A stretch of DNA of 42,271 bases. Origin: SAR202 cluster bacterium Io17-Chloro-G2 (GTDB lineage: Bacteria; Chloroflexota; Dehalococcoidia; Lucifugimonadales; UBA3495). The stretch spans positions 1 through 42,271 of the forward strand of contig MUCP01000045.1 in NCBI GenBank assembly GCA_002816875.1, given 5' to 3'. The position numbers were made by a program, and so were the translations under genes. Below, piece by piece: positions 1 to 8,014 of the stretch (positions are counted from its first letter, which is position 1; every line of letters begins with the position of its first letter). The notes under the pieces were generated by a model, which worked only from the letters and a program-made list of their open reading frames with translations, was not told the DNA's origin and ran no database searches.

Positions 1-171
1 AACTGGTCCAGCCCGCTTCGTGAGCCCGCCGCCGGCGGGTGCATTCACAAGCTTTAACCATTAGAATACCCGCCAAGGAATATGGCCGCTCCTGGACCGG
101 ACGGTTACGCCGCCGGGGTGGTTGGTTCCCGTTGGCCTAGATATGGCGGACCTGAAACAGGAGGCGCACCA

Positions 172-1971
172 ATGGCGGAATTCACGACCAGACCGGTGAT
201 CATGGGAACTCGGGGAGTGGTCACCTCGGGCCACTATCTGGCTACCGCGGCCGGGTTCCGCATTATGGAGCAGGGCGGCAATGCCATTGATGCGGCGGCG
301 GCGATGTGTTTTTGCCTGAACCTCTTGGAACCTCAGAGCAACGGCATAGGCGGCGAGGTCCCCACCCTCATATACTCGGCCAAAGAGCAAAAGACATTTG
401 CCGTTAGCGGGATGGGCTGGTCGCCCAACGCTTTCACCATCGATTGGTGCAGGGAAAACGGCATAGACCTGATCCCCGGAGATGGCTACCTACCGGCCTG
501 CGTCCCCGCGGTGGTGGGCACTTGGACCACAGCGGTGGCCCGGTTTGGCACCATGAGCATCTCCCAGATACTACAGCCGGCCATCGAACTAGCCGAGAAT
601 GGATTTCCGGTCTACCAACGGATGCAATCTCGGCTGATGACGTTTGTGGACCGGTTCATGAGCCTGTATCCCACCTCGGCTGATCTGTACTGCCCCCTCG
701 GCCGGGTGCCCGAGACCGGAGAGGTATTCCGCAACCCGGATCTCGCCAACACTCTCAAGACGATGTGCGCCGCGGAAGACGCAGGCAAGCAAAAGGGCAG
801 GATAGCGGGGATCGAAGCCGCCAGAGACGCCTTCTACCAAGGGCCCATCGCCGAACGAATCTTGGAATTCACCACTAATACTCCGGTCGAGGACGCCAGT
901 GGCAAAGCACACGCCGCGTTGCTGAAACTCGAGGACTTGGCCCAGTGGCACGCCTCAGTCGAAGAGCCGGTAACCAGCAGCTATCGGGATTTTGAAGTCC
1001 ACAAATGCCCGCCTTGGACCCAAGGGCCCGTTTTTTTGCAAATACTAGGTGTTGTTGAAGGATACGACCTGACGAGGATGGGCCATAATTCCCCAGACTA
1101 CCTTCACACCATCATCGAGTCCAACAAGCTGGCCTTCGCCGACCGGGAGGCCTATTACGGCGACCCAGCCTTCGACAAGGTCCCCCTGGAAGTTTTGCTG
1201 TCCAAGGACTACGGGTCCATGCGACGGGAAATGATAGAAAGGGAAGCGTCGCTGGAACTGCGGCCCGGAGACTTGGGCAACGGCGTTCCGGCCTACGCCT
1301 TGCGGGAGGTGGCCGAGGACAACCGTCAGGCCCTGGGCGTCGCGGCGGCCGCCATTCAAGACCTGGGCCATGACCACGCCCACACCGGCGACACCACCCA
1401 TTTGGACGCAGTGGACCGCGAGGGCAACATGGTGGCCGCCACCCCCAGCGGAGGTTGGATCGGCACCTCCCCGGTGATAAAGGGCCTGGGCTTTCCCCTG
1501 GGCACCAGGGGCCAAATGTTTTACCTCAACCCCCAGCGGCCCAACGCTCTGGAGCCCCATAAGCGCCCCAGGGCCACGTTGACTCCCACCCTGGTCACCA
1601 AAGACGGCGGCCCATATATGGTCTTCGGCACCCCTGGAGGCGATGCCCAGGAACAGTGGACCTCCCAGTTCTTCTTGAACTACGTCGATTTCGGCATGGA
1701 TATACAGGAGGCATTGGACGCTCCGACGGTCCACTCCAACCACTTCCCTTCATCCTTCTATCCGCGGCCGGCGTATCCCGGCCGGGTGGTGGCCGAATCG
1801 CGTATTCCCCAACCGGTGATCGACGAACTCAAAAAGCGGGGGCACCGGGTCCAGATGACCGGTGAGTGGTCCAACGGCAAGGTGATGGGCATCCGCTTCG
1901 ATCGAGAACGGGGGGTGATCCAGGGCGGTGTCGCCGCCAAGGGCAACATTGGGTACGCCATAGGCTGGTAG
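172..1971 (+). CDS. gamma-glutamyltransferase family protein (Ntn hydrolase)
   Basis: A 599-residue protein of the GGT/Ntn-hydrolase family, which cleaves gamma-glutamyl or related amide bonds after autocatalytic splitting into two subunits. The large-subunit signature GGNAIDAAAA with EPQSNGIGGE lies near the N-terminus. The motif GDTTHLDAVD carries the expected processing and nucleophile Thr at about residue 408. Downstream PRATLTPTLV and FGTPGGDAQEQW are typical of the small subunit. The ATG at 172 is preferred because CAGGAGG (158-164) precedes it; an in-frame ATG at 82 has no comparable site. No signal peptide is evident, so it may act in the cytoplasm, unlike periplasmic GGT. A weak promoter-like pair (GTGCAT, TAGAAT at 62-67) lies upstream. 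The next gene starts 9 bases after the stop, suggesting an operon. Substrate is unknown; a cephalosporin-acylase-like hydrolase is the main alternative. Confidence 0.9.
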   Translation: MAEFTTRPVIMGTRGVVTSGHYLATAAGFRIMEQGGNAIDAAAAMCFCLNLLEPQSNGIGGEVPTLIYSAKEQKTFAVSGMGWSPNAFTIDWCRENGIDLIPGDGYLPACVPAVVGTWTTAVARFGTMSISQILQPAIELAENGFPVYQRMQSRLMTFVDRFMSLYPTSADLYCPLGRVPETGEVFRNPDLANTLKTMCAAEDAGKQKGRIAGIEAARDAFYQGPIAERILEFTTNTPVEDASGKAHAALLKLEDLAQWHASVEEPVTSSYRDFEVHKCPPWTQGPVFLQILGVVEGYDLTRMGHNSPDYLHTIIESNKLAFADREAYYGDPAFDKVPLEVLLSKDYGSMRREMIEREASLELRPGDLGNGVPAYALREVAEDNRQALGVAAAAIQDLGHDHAHTGDTTHLDAVDREGNMVAATPSGGWIGTSPVIKGLGFPLGTRGQMFYLNPQRPNALEPHKRPRATLTPTLVTKDGGPYMVFGTPGGDAQEQWTSQFFLNYVDFGMDIQEALDAPTVHSNHFPSSFYPRPAYPGRVVAESRIPQPVIDELKKRGHRVQMTGEWSNGKVMGIRFDRERGVIQGGVAAKGNIGYAIGW

Positions 1972-1979
1972 GAGAAGAT

Positions 1980-2933
1980 ATGCCCACACCCAAGCTGACA
2001 TTTGGTTGCAGCCTGTCGGTTGACGAATTCGGCGACATTCCTGAATTGGCCCGTAAGGCAGAATCCCTGGGTTTCGACCGGATCACCATGGGTGAGCACC
2101 TGATGGACGGGAACCCTCCCAGGCCCACGGTGCTGGGCCTTCCTGCCATGGCGGCCGCGGCGGGGGCCACCCGGAATATCCGTGTGATGACCGGGATCGT
2201 CATCGCGCCTTTGTACGACCCGGTGCTCCTGGCAAAAACCGTCACTACGGTGGACGTGGTCTCGGGAGGACGGCTGGACTTCGGCATCGGCATCAGCGGC
2301 CAACGGGGCACCAAGATAGAGTTTGACGCCGTGGGTGTTTCGGTCCGCACCCGGGGCCGCCGCACCGACGAGATGTTGCAGGTCATGAAACGCCTGTGGA
2401 CCGAAGACCATGTAAGCCACCACGGTGATTTTTTTGATTTTGACGACGTCACCTTGGAGCCGTTCTCCACGCAAAAGCCCCATCCGCCCATCTGGGTGGC
2501 CGGCCGCAGCGACGCCGCCATGCGAAGGGCGGCAACCTTGGGCGACGGCTGGTATCCCTATCTGTTCACCGTTCGCCGCCTAAAAGCCAGCAACGAGATG
2601 ATAGGTCAATACGCCGCCGAAGCAGGCCGCGATATGAGCGATTTCCACTGGGGCCTGAACCAGCCGACATCCATCGGCGCCGACAAGGACGCCGCCTTCG
2701 CCGTGGCCGTGGCCAACGTGGGAGAACGCTACGTGACCGCCGAAAGAAGCGCCGAAGATATAGCCCAAGCGCTGTGCGTATCCGGCACGCCCCAAGACTG
2801 CATCAAGGCCATAGAAGACCGGGTGGAAGCCGGCGTCCGGGATTTTAACTTCGGCTTTCTGTCCCCGGACTCAAGCGGGTTCTTCAGCCAGATGGAGATG
2901 TTCTCCAGCCAGGTTCTACCCTACTTCCGCTGA
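1980..2933 (+). CDS. LLM class (luciferase-like) oxidoreductase
   Basis: A 317-residue flavin- or F420-dependent oxidoreductase of the bacterial luciferase-like fold. Family hallmarks in order are the N-terminal LARKAESLGFDRITMGEHL, then VMTGIVIAPLYDPVLLAKT, VVSGGRLDFGIG, and PHPPIWVAGRSDAAMRRAA followed by LGDGW. The start at 1980 follows a GGAG that overlaps the stop of the upstream GGT-family gene, so the two are probably translationally coupled. Members catalyse oxidation or monooxygenation using FMNH2 or F420; the sequence alone does not settle the cofactor, although the length and motifs resemble the F420-type group. Substrate is unknown. Co-expression with an amide hydrolase suggests a two-step breakdown of an N-containing compound (inference). 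Confidence 0.88.
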   Translation: MPTPKLTFGCSLSVDEFGDIPELARKAESLGFDRITMGEHLMDGNPPRPTVLGLPAMAAAAGATRNIRVMTGIVIAPLYDPVLLAKTVTTVDVVSGGRLDFGIGISGQRGTKIEFDAVGVSVRTRGRRTDEMLQVMKRLWTEDHVSHHGDFFDFDDVTLEPFSTQKPHPPIWVAGRSDAAMRRAATLGDGWYPYLFTVRRLKASNEMIGQYAAEAGRDMSDFHWGLNQPTSIGADKDAAFAVAVANVGERYVTAERSAEDIAQALCVSGTPQDCIKAIEDRVEAGVRDFNFGFLSPDSSGFFSQMEMFSSQVLPYFR

Positions 2934-3022
2934 TGGTATGATGCGTGAGATCAAACGAACCAGATCATCGGCAATTGAAGCCGACCGGCTAATACGGCCA
3001 TGCCATTGGCCAATGCTGGAAG

Positions 3023-3042
3023 AGAAGTAAACTAATACTTCT
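3023..3042 (+). terminator. weak AT-rich hairpin after the LLM gene
   Basis: AGAAGTA and TACTTCT form a 7-bp stem with a 6-base loop, followed by TTTG and an A-run rather than a clean U-tract. It lies 90 bases after the stop of the LLM gene and could be a weak terminator. A perfect 12-bp palindrome CATTGGCCAATG (3004-3015) sits just upstream and may be a binding site or part of the same structure. Confidence 0.3.
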
Positions 3043-3067
3043 TTGAAAAAATCAGCGTTACCAACCC

Positions 3068-3136
3068 CGTTCGTGGTGACTCCGATGCAATCGGGGCGAC
3101 TCGCGACCTCCGGCCGGAGCTCAGGGCGAACGGACG
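3068..3136. repeat. dispersed imperfect palindromic element, degenerate copy 1
   Basis: Within the 247-base gap between the two LLM genes, CGTTCGTGGTGACTCCGAT is followed by a short ATCGGGGCGA arm and then GGAGCTCAGGGCGAACGG. This is a worn version of the family seen at 4442, 20470, 26966, 39243 and 41587, whose outer arms read (A)CCG(C/T)TC(A/G)TGGTGA and TCGACA(G/A)GCTCAGGATGA. A perfect 12-bp palindrome CTCCGGCCGGAG is at 3108-3119. No gene is seen in this gap. Confidence 0.5.
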
Positions 3137-3180
3137 ATTCCAACGGGTATCTACAGAAATAGGCATTAAAGGGGAGACTC

Positions 3181-4377
3181 ATGATCACCAGATTCGGCAG
3201 CTTGTTCGCCGGCAACGTGGACCTGGAAAACATCGGGTTTGAAGGCACCGCTGTTAACGACCGGTGGCTCCCAGACCAGCACCTGACCACCGCCTTCGAT
3301 AAGAGCCTTTCTTTTTGTAAGTTGATGGACGACCTGGGTTACAGCACATTCTGGTCGGCCGAGCATCATTACCAGCGTGAGGGATACGAGTGCATACCTA
3401 ATCTGCTCATGCTGTACGTGCACCTGGCCCACCTGACCAAAAACCTGAAATTTGGCTGCGGTTTCAACATAGCCCCCATGTGGCACCCCCTTCGCCTGGC
3501 TGAGGATTTTGCCACGGCAGACCTGCTGACGAATGGCCGGGTGATCTTCGGCGTTGGCCGAGGCTACCATTCCCGGGAGGTGGATACCTTCGGCTCACCC
3601 AGCACCATAACCGACAGCGAGGCCAACCGGGAATTGTTTGAAGAGCAGGTGGAAGTCATCCTCAAGGCTTTCAACAACGAGTCGTTTTCCCACCACGGCA
3701 AGTATTACGACATTCCGGCCGAGGTCCCCTACCGGGGCTACGACTTGAAGGAGCTGACCCTGGTCCCCAGGCCCAAGAACCTGCCCGTGGAAACCTGGCA
3801 ACCCATTGTCAGCGCCGGCCAGCGGGCAATGGATTTCATGGTCAAACACGGCATCAAAGGAATAGTAGGCGGCGGCGCGGCCACCGGCGGCGCCGGAAGC
3901 GAGGTACTCACTCGCTGGCGGGACACCTTGGCCAAGGCCGGCCGGGAAACCGAGTTGGGCGGGGACCTGATCATCGGCATCTCCATCCACCTCGCCGACA
4001 CGGAACAGCAGGCCATGGATGAAATCCGCAGCGTCTTTGAAGAAAACATGAAAATGTTTGGGGCACTAGGGTTTGTAAGAGAACTGACCCCCGAGCAGAT
4101 CACATCCATGGGGGATCCTGCCAAGGCTCGCGGCGCAGGTCTCCCCACCCTGGAAAACGCAATCAAGGCCGGTCAGTGGCTCTGCGGCCCCCCGGAAATG
4201 GTCATCGAAAAGTTGATGGCGGTTCAAGAACAGTTCCCTGGCTTGGAGGAAATCAACGTCGGTTGCACCTCCATGGGAATGTCCGAGAAGCGCACCCTGG
4301 AGCAACTGGAGTGGTTCGGGAAAGAGGTCATGCCAACCTTCAAAAACCAGGCCAAAGCGGGCGCTGCCGCAGATTAG
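3181..4377 (+). CDS. LLM class flavin-dependent oxidoreductase (monooxygenase-type)
   Basis: A 398-residue luciferase-like protein, longer than the neighbour at 1980. It shows STFWSAEHHYQREGYE near the N-terminus, the barrel segment FGCGFNIAPMWHPLRLAED, the flavin/substrate-loop motif GRVIFGVGRGYHSREVD, and a C-terminal section with a coiled, Glu/Lys-rich end. EHH in the third strand is the usual active-site region of FMN-dependent alkanal or long-chain monooxygenases in this superfamily. The start is supported by GGGGAG upstream. It has its own 247-base upstream gap and so may be a separate transcription unit. It is probably an FMNH2-dependent monooxygenase needing a reductase partner; none lies nearby. 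Substrate is not inferable. Confidence 0.88.
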   Translation: MITRFGSLFAGNVDLENIGFEGTAVNDRWLPDQHLTTAFDKSLSFCKLMDDLGYSTFWSAEHHYQREGYECIPNLLMLYVHLAHLTKNLKFGCGFNIAPMWHPLRLAEDFATADLLTNGRVIFGVGRGYHSREVDTFGSPSTITDSEANRELFEEQVEVILKAFNNESFSHHGKYYDIPAEVPYRGYDLKELTLVPRPKNLPVETWQPIVSAGQRAMDFMVKHGIKGIVGGGAATGGAGSEVLTRWRDTLAKAGRETELGGDLIIGISIHLADTEQQAMDEIRSVFEENMKMFGALGFVRELTPEQITSMGDPAKARGAGLPTLENAIKAGQWLCGPPEMVIEKLMAVQEQFPGLEEINVGCTSMGMSEKRTLEQLEWFGKEVMPTFKNQAKAGAAAD

Positions 4378-4441
4378 GGGTTGGTTAAAACTGCCTGTTG
4401 TGCCTTTTGACGGGCTAATAATGCACGGTTTTAATCCCTAT

Positions 4442-4552
4442 ACCGCTCATGGTGAGCTTGTCGAACCACGGCTTCGGGGAGTGAGACCGTTTCAACCTTC
4501 GGAGAGCGATGCATTCGATGGCCGGTCCTTCGACAGGCTCAGGATGAGCGGT
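4442..4552. repeat. dispersed imperfect palindromic element, copy 2
   Basis: The left arm begins ACCGCTCATGGTGAGCTTG and the right arm ends TCGACAGGCTCAGGATGA followed by GCGGT; they are near-perfect reverse complements over about 24 bases, with a core of about 60 bases. A further worn left arm (ACCGCTCGTGGTAAGGCC) follows at 4562. Together these fill most of the 306-base gap 4378-4683, in which no gene is seen. Confidence 0.7.
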
Positions 4553-4683
4553 TTTTAACCATACCGCTCGTGGTAAGGCCATCGAACTATCGTGGTAAAC
4601 CACATAACCAGTTCTTTACATGAAACCGTCACCACCGGCGGGCGCCCCTCGAAAACCCTGCATCCAGTAATCTGGTGAGGCCT

Positions 4684-6000
4684 ATGACCAGCCCTTGGAG
4701 CGAGGAAGAACTGCTGGACCTGGCGCGGAAGTACAGCTTTCGCAGCCGCATGGACAAGAGCGCCGTGTCAGGTCCCATCTTCGTTTGGGGTAGGGGGTCC
4801 GTGGTGCGGGACGTCAACGGCAAGGAATACCTGGATTTTAACTCGGGCCAAATGTGCGCGGCCCTGGGCCACAACCATCCCGGCATCATCCAAGCGTTGG
4901 AAGAAAGCGCCGGCGCCCTAATCCATAGCCACATGAGCATGTTCAATGACCGGGAGATCATCCTGGCCAGCCGCCTGGCGGAGATTACCCCACCCGGCAT
5001 GAACCGCAGCATGTTTTTGACCTCCGGCAGCGACGCCAACGAAGCGGCCATCGCAATCGCCAAACGGTATACCGGCGGCTACGAGGTAGCCAGCCCCATG
5101 GTCAGCTTCCACGGTTTGAGCCAGTCGACCCGGGCCGTCACCTATTCGGGATGGCGCCAGGGCTACGGTCCCTACGCTCCCGGCCACTACGCCCTGTTCG
5201 CTCCCTACCGTTACCGCTGCTCCTTTTGTGCGGACAAATCGGGCTGCGATTATTCCTGTTTGGACGCAAGCTTCGACCTGCTGGACGCCCAGGCCGACGG
5301 TAACCCAGCGGCGGTGATCACCGAGCCCCTGTTCAGCGCCGGAGGGGTCATTGACCTGCCGCCGGGCTGGCTGCAACGTCTCAAAACCATGTGCGGCGAA
5401 CGCGGGATGTTGTTGATCCTGGACGAAGCACAAACAGGCCTGGCCAAGCTGGGGAGCATGTGGGCCTTTGAAAATGAGGGCGTGACACCCGATATATTCA
5501 CCATTTCCAAGCATTTCGGCGGAGGTATCGCTATCAGCGCCGCCATAACCACCGACGAGATCGAAGAGAAAGTAGTGGAGTCGGGTTTCGTGCTGGGACA
5601 TTCCCATTCCAACGATCCGCTGCCCTGCAATGCCGCCATAGCCAGCATCGGCATCATATTGGAGGGCTCCCTGGTGGACGTGGCCAATGAACTGGGTGAG
5701 TATTGGAACAGCCGCCTGCGACAACTGGCGGAGAAGCACGAGATCATAGGAGACATTAGGGGCAGGGGATTGCTCCAAGGAATCGAACTGGTGACGGACC
5801 AGGAAACCAAAGAACCGGCGTACCAAGCGGGACACGATATCGGGCGGATCTGCTTGGAAAGCGGTTTGATCTTCAGCCTCCGCCGGGGCGGCTCCGTGAT
5901 CCGGTTCGTCCCGCCGTTCACCACCACCCACGACCAAATGGACCAAGCAGCCGGGATATTGGATGCCGCCCTTACCCAAGCCACCAGCGGCGAAGGCTGA
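4684..6000 (+). CDS. class III PLP aminotransferase, dialkylglycine decarboxylase-like
   Basis: A 438-residue fold-type I PLP enzyme. D247 in ILDEAQTG binds the PLP ring nitrogen and K276 in TISKHFGGG is the Schiff-base lysine. SGQMCAALGHNHP places Gln56, and the spacing of Q56/D247/K276 matches Gln52/Asp243/Lys272 recalled for Burkholderia 2,2-dialkylglycine decarboxylase, which decarboxylates and transaminates. R407 in VIRFVPP is the likely carboxylate-binding Arg. A four-cysteine stretch, CSFCADKSGCDYSC, is unusual and might bind metal. The ATG at 4684 follows GGTGAGG, the same context as at 15970; a GTG at 4675 lacks an upstream site. The stop overlaps the MFS start by one base, so enzyme and transporter are probably coupled. 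An omega-amino acid or other aminotransferase remains possible. Confidence 0.88.
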   Translation: MTSPWSEEELLDLARKYSFRSRMDKSAVSGPIFVWGRGSVVRDVNGKEYLDFNSGQMCAALGHNHPGIIQALEESAGALIHSHMSMFNDREIILASRLAEITPPGMNRSMFLTSGSDANEAAIAIAKRYTGGYEVASPMVSFHGLSQSTRAVTYSGWRQGYGPYAPGHYALFAPYRYRCSFCADKSGCDYSCLDASFDLLDAQADGNPAAVITEPLFSAGGVIDLPPGWLQRLKTMCGERGMLLILDEAQTGLAKLGSMWAFENEGVTPDIFTISKHFGGGIAISAAITTDEIEEKVVESGFVLGHSHSNDPLPCNAAIASIGIILEGSLVDVANELGEYWNSRLRQLAEKHEIIGDIRGRGLLQGIELVTDQETKEPAYQAGHDIGRICLESGLIFSLRRGGSVIRFVPPFTTTHDQMDQAAGILDAALTQATSGEG

Positions 6001-7268
6001 TGGCAGACCCACGGGGCCAAATTCAGCCCAGTCCGGCAAATGGCGCAGCCCATGGCGAACATCCGGCCCGGTGGCGGACCCTGGTCTTTTTATCCATCGC
6101 CACGGTTTTCGCATTAAGCGTCTGGTTCAGCACCAACGCGATCGCTCCCGCATTGGAAACGCAACGTGGTTTCTCCAGCGCTGACATTGCCTGGTTGACC
6201 ATCACGGTTCAACTGGGCTTTGTCCTGGGCACCTTGATAATAGCCGTAACCAACCTGGCGGATCTGATGAACACGCGCAAATTGTTCGCCATTTGCGCGG
6301 TGTTGGCGGGCGCCAGCAACATTGCCCTGGTTTTCCTGCCCGGCGGTTTTGCCACCGCCCTGGTCCTGCGGCTGTTGAGCGGCGTTTTTCTAGGCGGTGT
6401 CTATCCACCCGGAATGAAGATCCTGTCCGGCTGGTTCCGGTCCGGGCGCGGCATAGCCATCGGCGTGATGATCGGCGCGCTGACCCTGGGCTCCGGTTCA
6501 CCCCATTTGCTGCGTTCGGTGTTCGTTTCCCAATGGGAGCTAACCTTATATCTAAGCTCCATCCTGGCGGTCCTGGCCGGGGCAATCGTTTACTTCCTGG
6601 TGCAGGACGGCCCCTTGGACGTGCCGGCCCGCCGGTTCAACCCCAGCTACTTGATACAGACAATCAGGGTCCCCGCCACCCGCATGATCTTCTTCGGTTA
6701 CCTGGGCCACATGTGGGAACTGTATGCCATGTGGGCATGGATATCCTCATACCTGGCGGTGGTCTACGGAACTAAGAGCTTGATCGGCGGGTCGCTGGAC
6801 TTGGCCAGCCTGGTCACGTTCCTAGTGTTTGCCGCGGGGGCCGCCGGATGCGTCGCCGCGGGTTTGTTCGCCGAAAGATACGGCCGCACTTTGGCAACCA
6901 GCGTGGCTATGATCATCAGCGGCGGGACCGCCCTTTTCATCGGGTTCCTTCCCCATGAATGGGGGTTGGTCATCGCGGTAGCCGCCCTGGTTTGGGGAGC
7001 GTCGGTGGTGGCCGATTCCGCCCAATTCTCCACCGGACTGACGGAGCTGAGCGAGGATGCCTACAGGGGTACCGCCCTGGCGTTCCAGACCGGGCTGGGG
7101 TTCCTGTTGACCATCGTTCCCATCTGGCTGGTGCCCGTCTTGGCCGATTCCATAGGCTGGGGTCTGGCCTTTGCCATGCTAGCCATTGGTCCCATACTGG
7201 GAACAGCGGCCATGTTGCGCTTGCGGTCTATGAGCGAGTCCAAGGCCATGGCAATGGGCCACCGTTGA
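6000..7268 (+). CDS. MFS transporter
   Basis: A 422-residue inner-membrane transporter with about 12 hydrophobic helices after a polar 25-residue N-terminus. The first helix region reads FALSVWFSTNAIAP. LSGVFLGGVYPPGMKILSGWF fits the helix 4-5 region of MFS nitrate/cyanate/oxalate-like carriers, and a central loop (residues about 205-225, PARRFNPSY) divides the two six-helix halves. The start ATG shares its A with the TGA of the aminotransferase, so translation is probably coupled and the carrier likely imports that enzyme's substrate or exports its product (inference). No terminator with a U-tract was seen after it; the following sequence is a 12-bp tandem repeat. Confidence 0.9.
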   Translation: MADPRGQIQPSPANGAAHGEHPARWRTLVFLSIATVFALSVWFSTNAIAPALETQRGFSSADIAWLTITVQLGFVLGTLIIAVTNLADLMNTRKLFAICAVLAGASNIALVFLPGGFATALVLRLLSGVFLGGVYPPGMKILSGWFRSGRGIAIGVMIGALTLGSGSPHLLRSVFVSQWELTLYLSSILAVLAGAIVYFLVQDGPLDVPARRFNPSYLIQTIRVPATRMIFFGYLGHMWELYAMWAWISSYLAVVYGTKSLIGGSLDLASLVTFLVFAAGAAGCVAAGLFAERYGRTLATSVAMIISGGTALFIGFLPHEWGLVIAVAALVWGASVVADSAQFSTGLTELSEDAYRGTALAFQTGLGFLLTIVPIWLVPVLADSIGWGLAFAMLAIGPILGTAAMLRLRSMSESKAMAMGHR

Positions 7269-7341
7269 ATCCCAAACTCGAACCCTAACCCCCCGGCAGC
7301 GGGCAATCCTACCTTTGAGTTGCACCCGCGGCTCTTCCATT

Positions 7342-7401
7342 CCCGGCTTCCCTCCCGGCTTCCCTCCCGGCTTCCCTCCCGGCTTCCCTCCCGGCTTCGC
7401 T
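7342..7401. repeat. 12-bp tandem repeat, five units
   Basis: Four exact units of CCCGGCTTCCCT (7342-7389) are followed by one unit with a single change. The array lies in the 293-base gap between the MFS gene and MarR. It reads as Gly/Lys/Pro or Gly/Ser/Arg repeats on the minus strand, but no start site or homologous protein supports expression. It is probably a slippage-prone microsatellite. Confidence 0.9.
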
Positions 7402-7499
7402 TCGGGCTGCACCCCAAGGAATGCCCCTAACATTCTCGCCATGCCGTTACTCACAAGGCTTCATCGGGAATCGTTTTTACTCAAGGGTTAATATTCCGC

Positions 7500-7528
7500 T
7501 TGACTATCTCTGTTTGTCTTGCAATAAT
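7500..7528 (+). promoter_or_regulatory. sigma-70-type promoter of the MarR-RND-MFP operon
   Basis: TTGACT (7500-7505), a 17-bp spacer and AATAAT (7523-7528) match the consensus at 5/6 in each box. The predicted start near 7535 gives a leader of about 27 bases to the MarR ATG at 7562. The flanking sequence turns AT-rich here, as expected for a promoter. Confidence 0.7.
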
Positions 7529-7529
7529 A

Positions 7530-7542
7530 GTTTGTATCAAAC
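7530..7542. promoter_or_regulatory. candidate MarR operator
   Basis: GTTTG-TAT-CAAAC is a perfect 5-3-5 inverted repeat placed over the predicted transcription start. Such a position is typical for autorepression by MarR proteins (family knowledge). That this MarR binds here is inference. Confidence 0.45.
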
Positions 7543-7561
7543 AAAATATACCAGTGGATAT

Positions 7562-8011
7562 ATGCAAACACTTAAAGAACAGCTTTCCGAGAGATTGGCA
7601 GACCTGGTGGAACGTATTTCGGCCCAGATGCGACCGGAATCCGATGAAGAGTGGTCCGATCTAGAGCTGACCATGCCCCAGTTTCGGACCATTTGTCTGT
7701 TGGGCCGCGGCTCGGAACGGATGGGCAACATAGCCGGGCACCTGACCACCAGCATGTCCTCGGCTACCAGCATGATCGACCGGTTGGTCGACAAGGGCTT
7801 AGTTGAGCGGGCGCCCGACGCCTCCGACCGCAGGGTTGTGACCTGTCAACTTACCTCCAGGGGCCGGGAAGAGATGGACCGGTTCCTGCGCATCAACCAG
7901 CTAAGGCTCACCCGGATGGCCGGCCGGTTGACCGTGGAAGAACTTCAGACCGTGGTGGACGCCATGGAGATCCTCTGGTCGGCTGCCCAGCGCGGCTGTG
8001 ATGAGTCGTAG
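7562..8011 (+). CDS. MarR family transcriptional regulator
   Basis: A 149-residue winged-helix regulator. The helix-turn-helix lies in GNIAGHLTTSMSSATSMIDR, followed by the recognition and wing sequence GLVERAPDASDRRVVTCQLT with the family DxR signature. Long N- and C-terminal helices would form the dimer interface. The start at ATG 7562 (MQTLKEQLSERL) is chosen because upstream in-frame codons run through the promoter region and have no ribosome site; the site here is itself weak (AGTGGA). It is the first gene of the efflux operon, with the RND gene starting 3 bases after its stop. MarR proteins usually repress such pumps until a phenolic or other small ligand binds. Confidence 0.9.
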   Translation: MQTLKEQLSERLADLVERISAQMRPESDEEWSDLELTMPQFRTICLLGRGSERMGNIAGHLTTSMSSATSMIDRLVDKGLVERAPDASDRRVVTCQLTSRGREEMDRFLRINQLRLTRMAGRLTVEELQTVVDAMEILWSAAQRGCDES

Positions 8012-8014
8012 ATC

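Noticed and set aside
1045..1743. Minus-strand reading frame opposite the GGT-family gene
   Set aside because: Antisense shadow with biased composition; the plus-strand gene is clearly real.
2934..3180. Small gene in the gap between the two LLM genes
   Set aside because: The only frames there run through repeat arms and lack a ribosome site.
4918..6114. Long minus-strand reading frame of 398 codons opposite the aminotransferase
   Set aside because: It is antisense to a gene with intact catalytic motifs, has no ribosome site and shows no recognisable motif; it reflects high GC.
7342..7401. CRISPR-like array
   Set aside because: The 12-bp units are contiguous without spacers and no cas genes are present.
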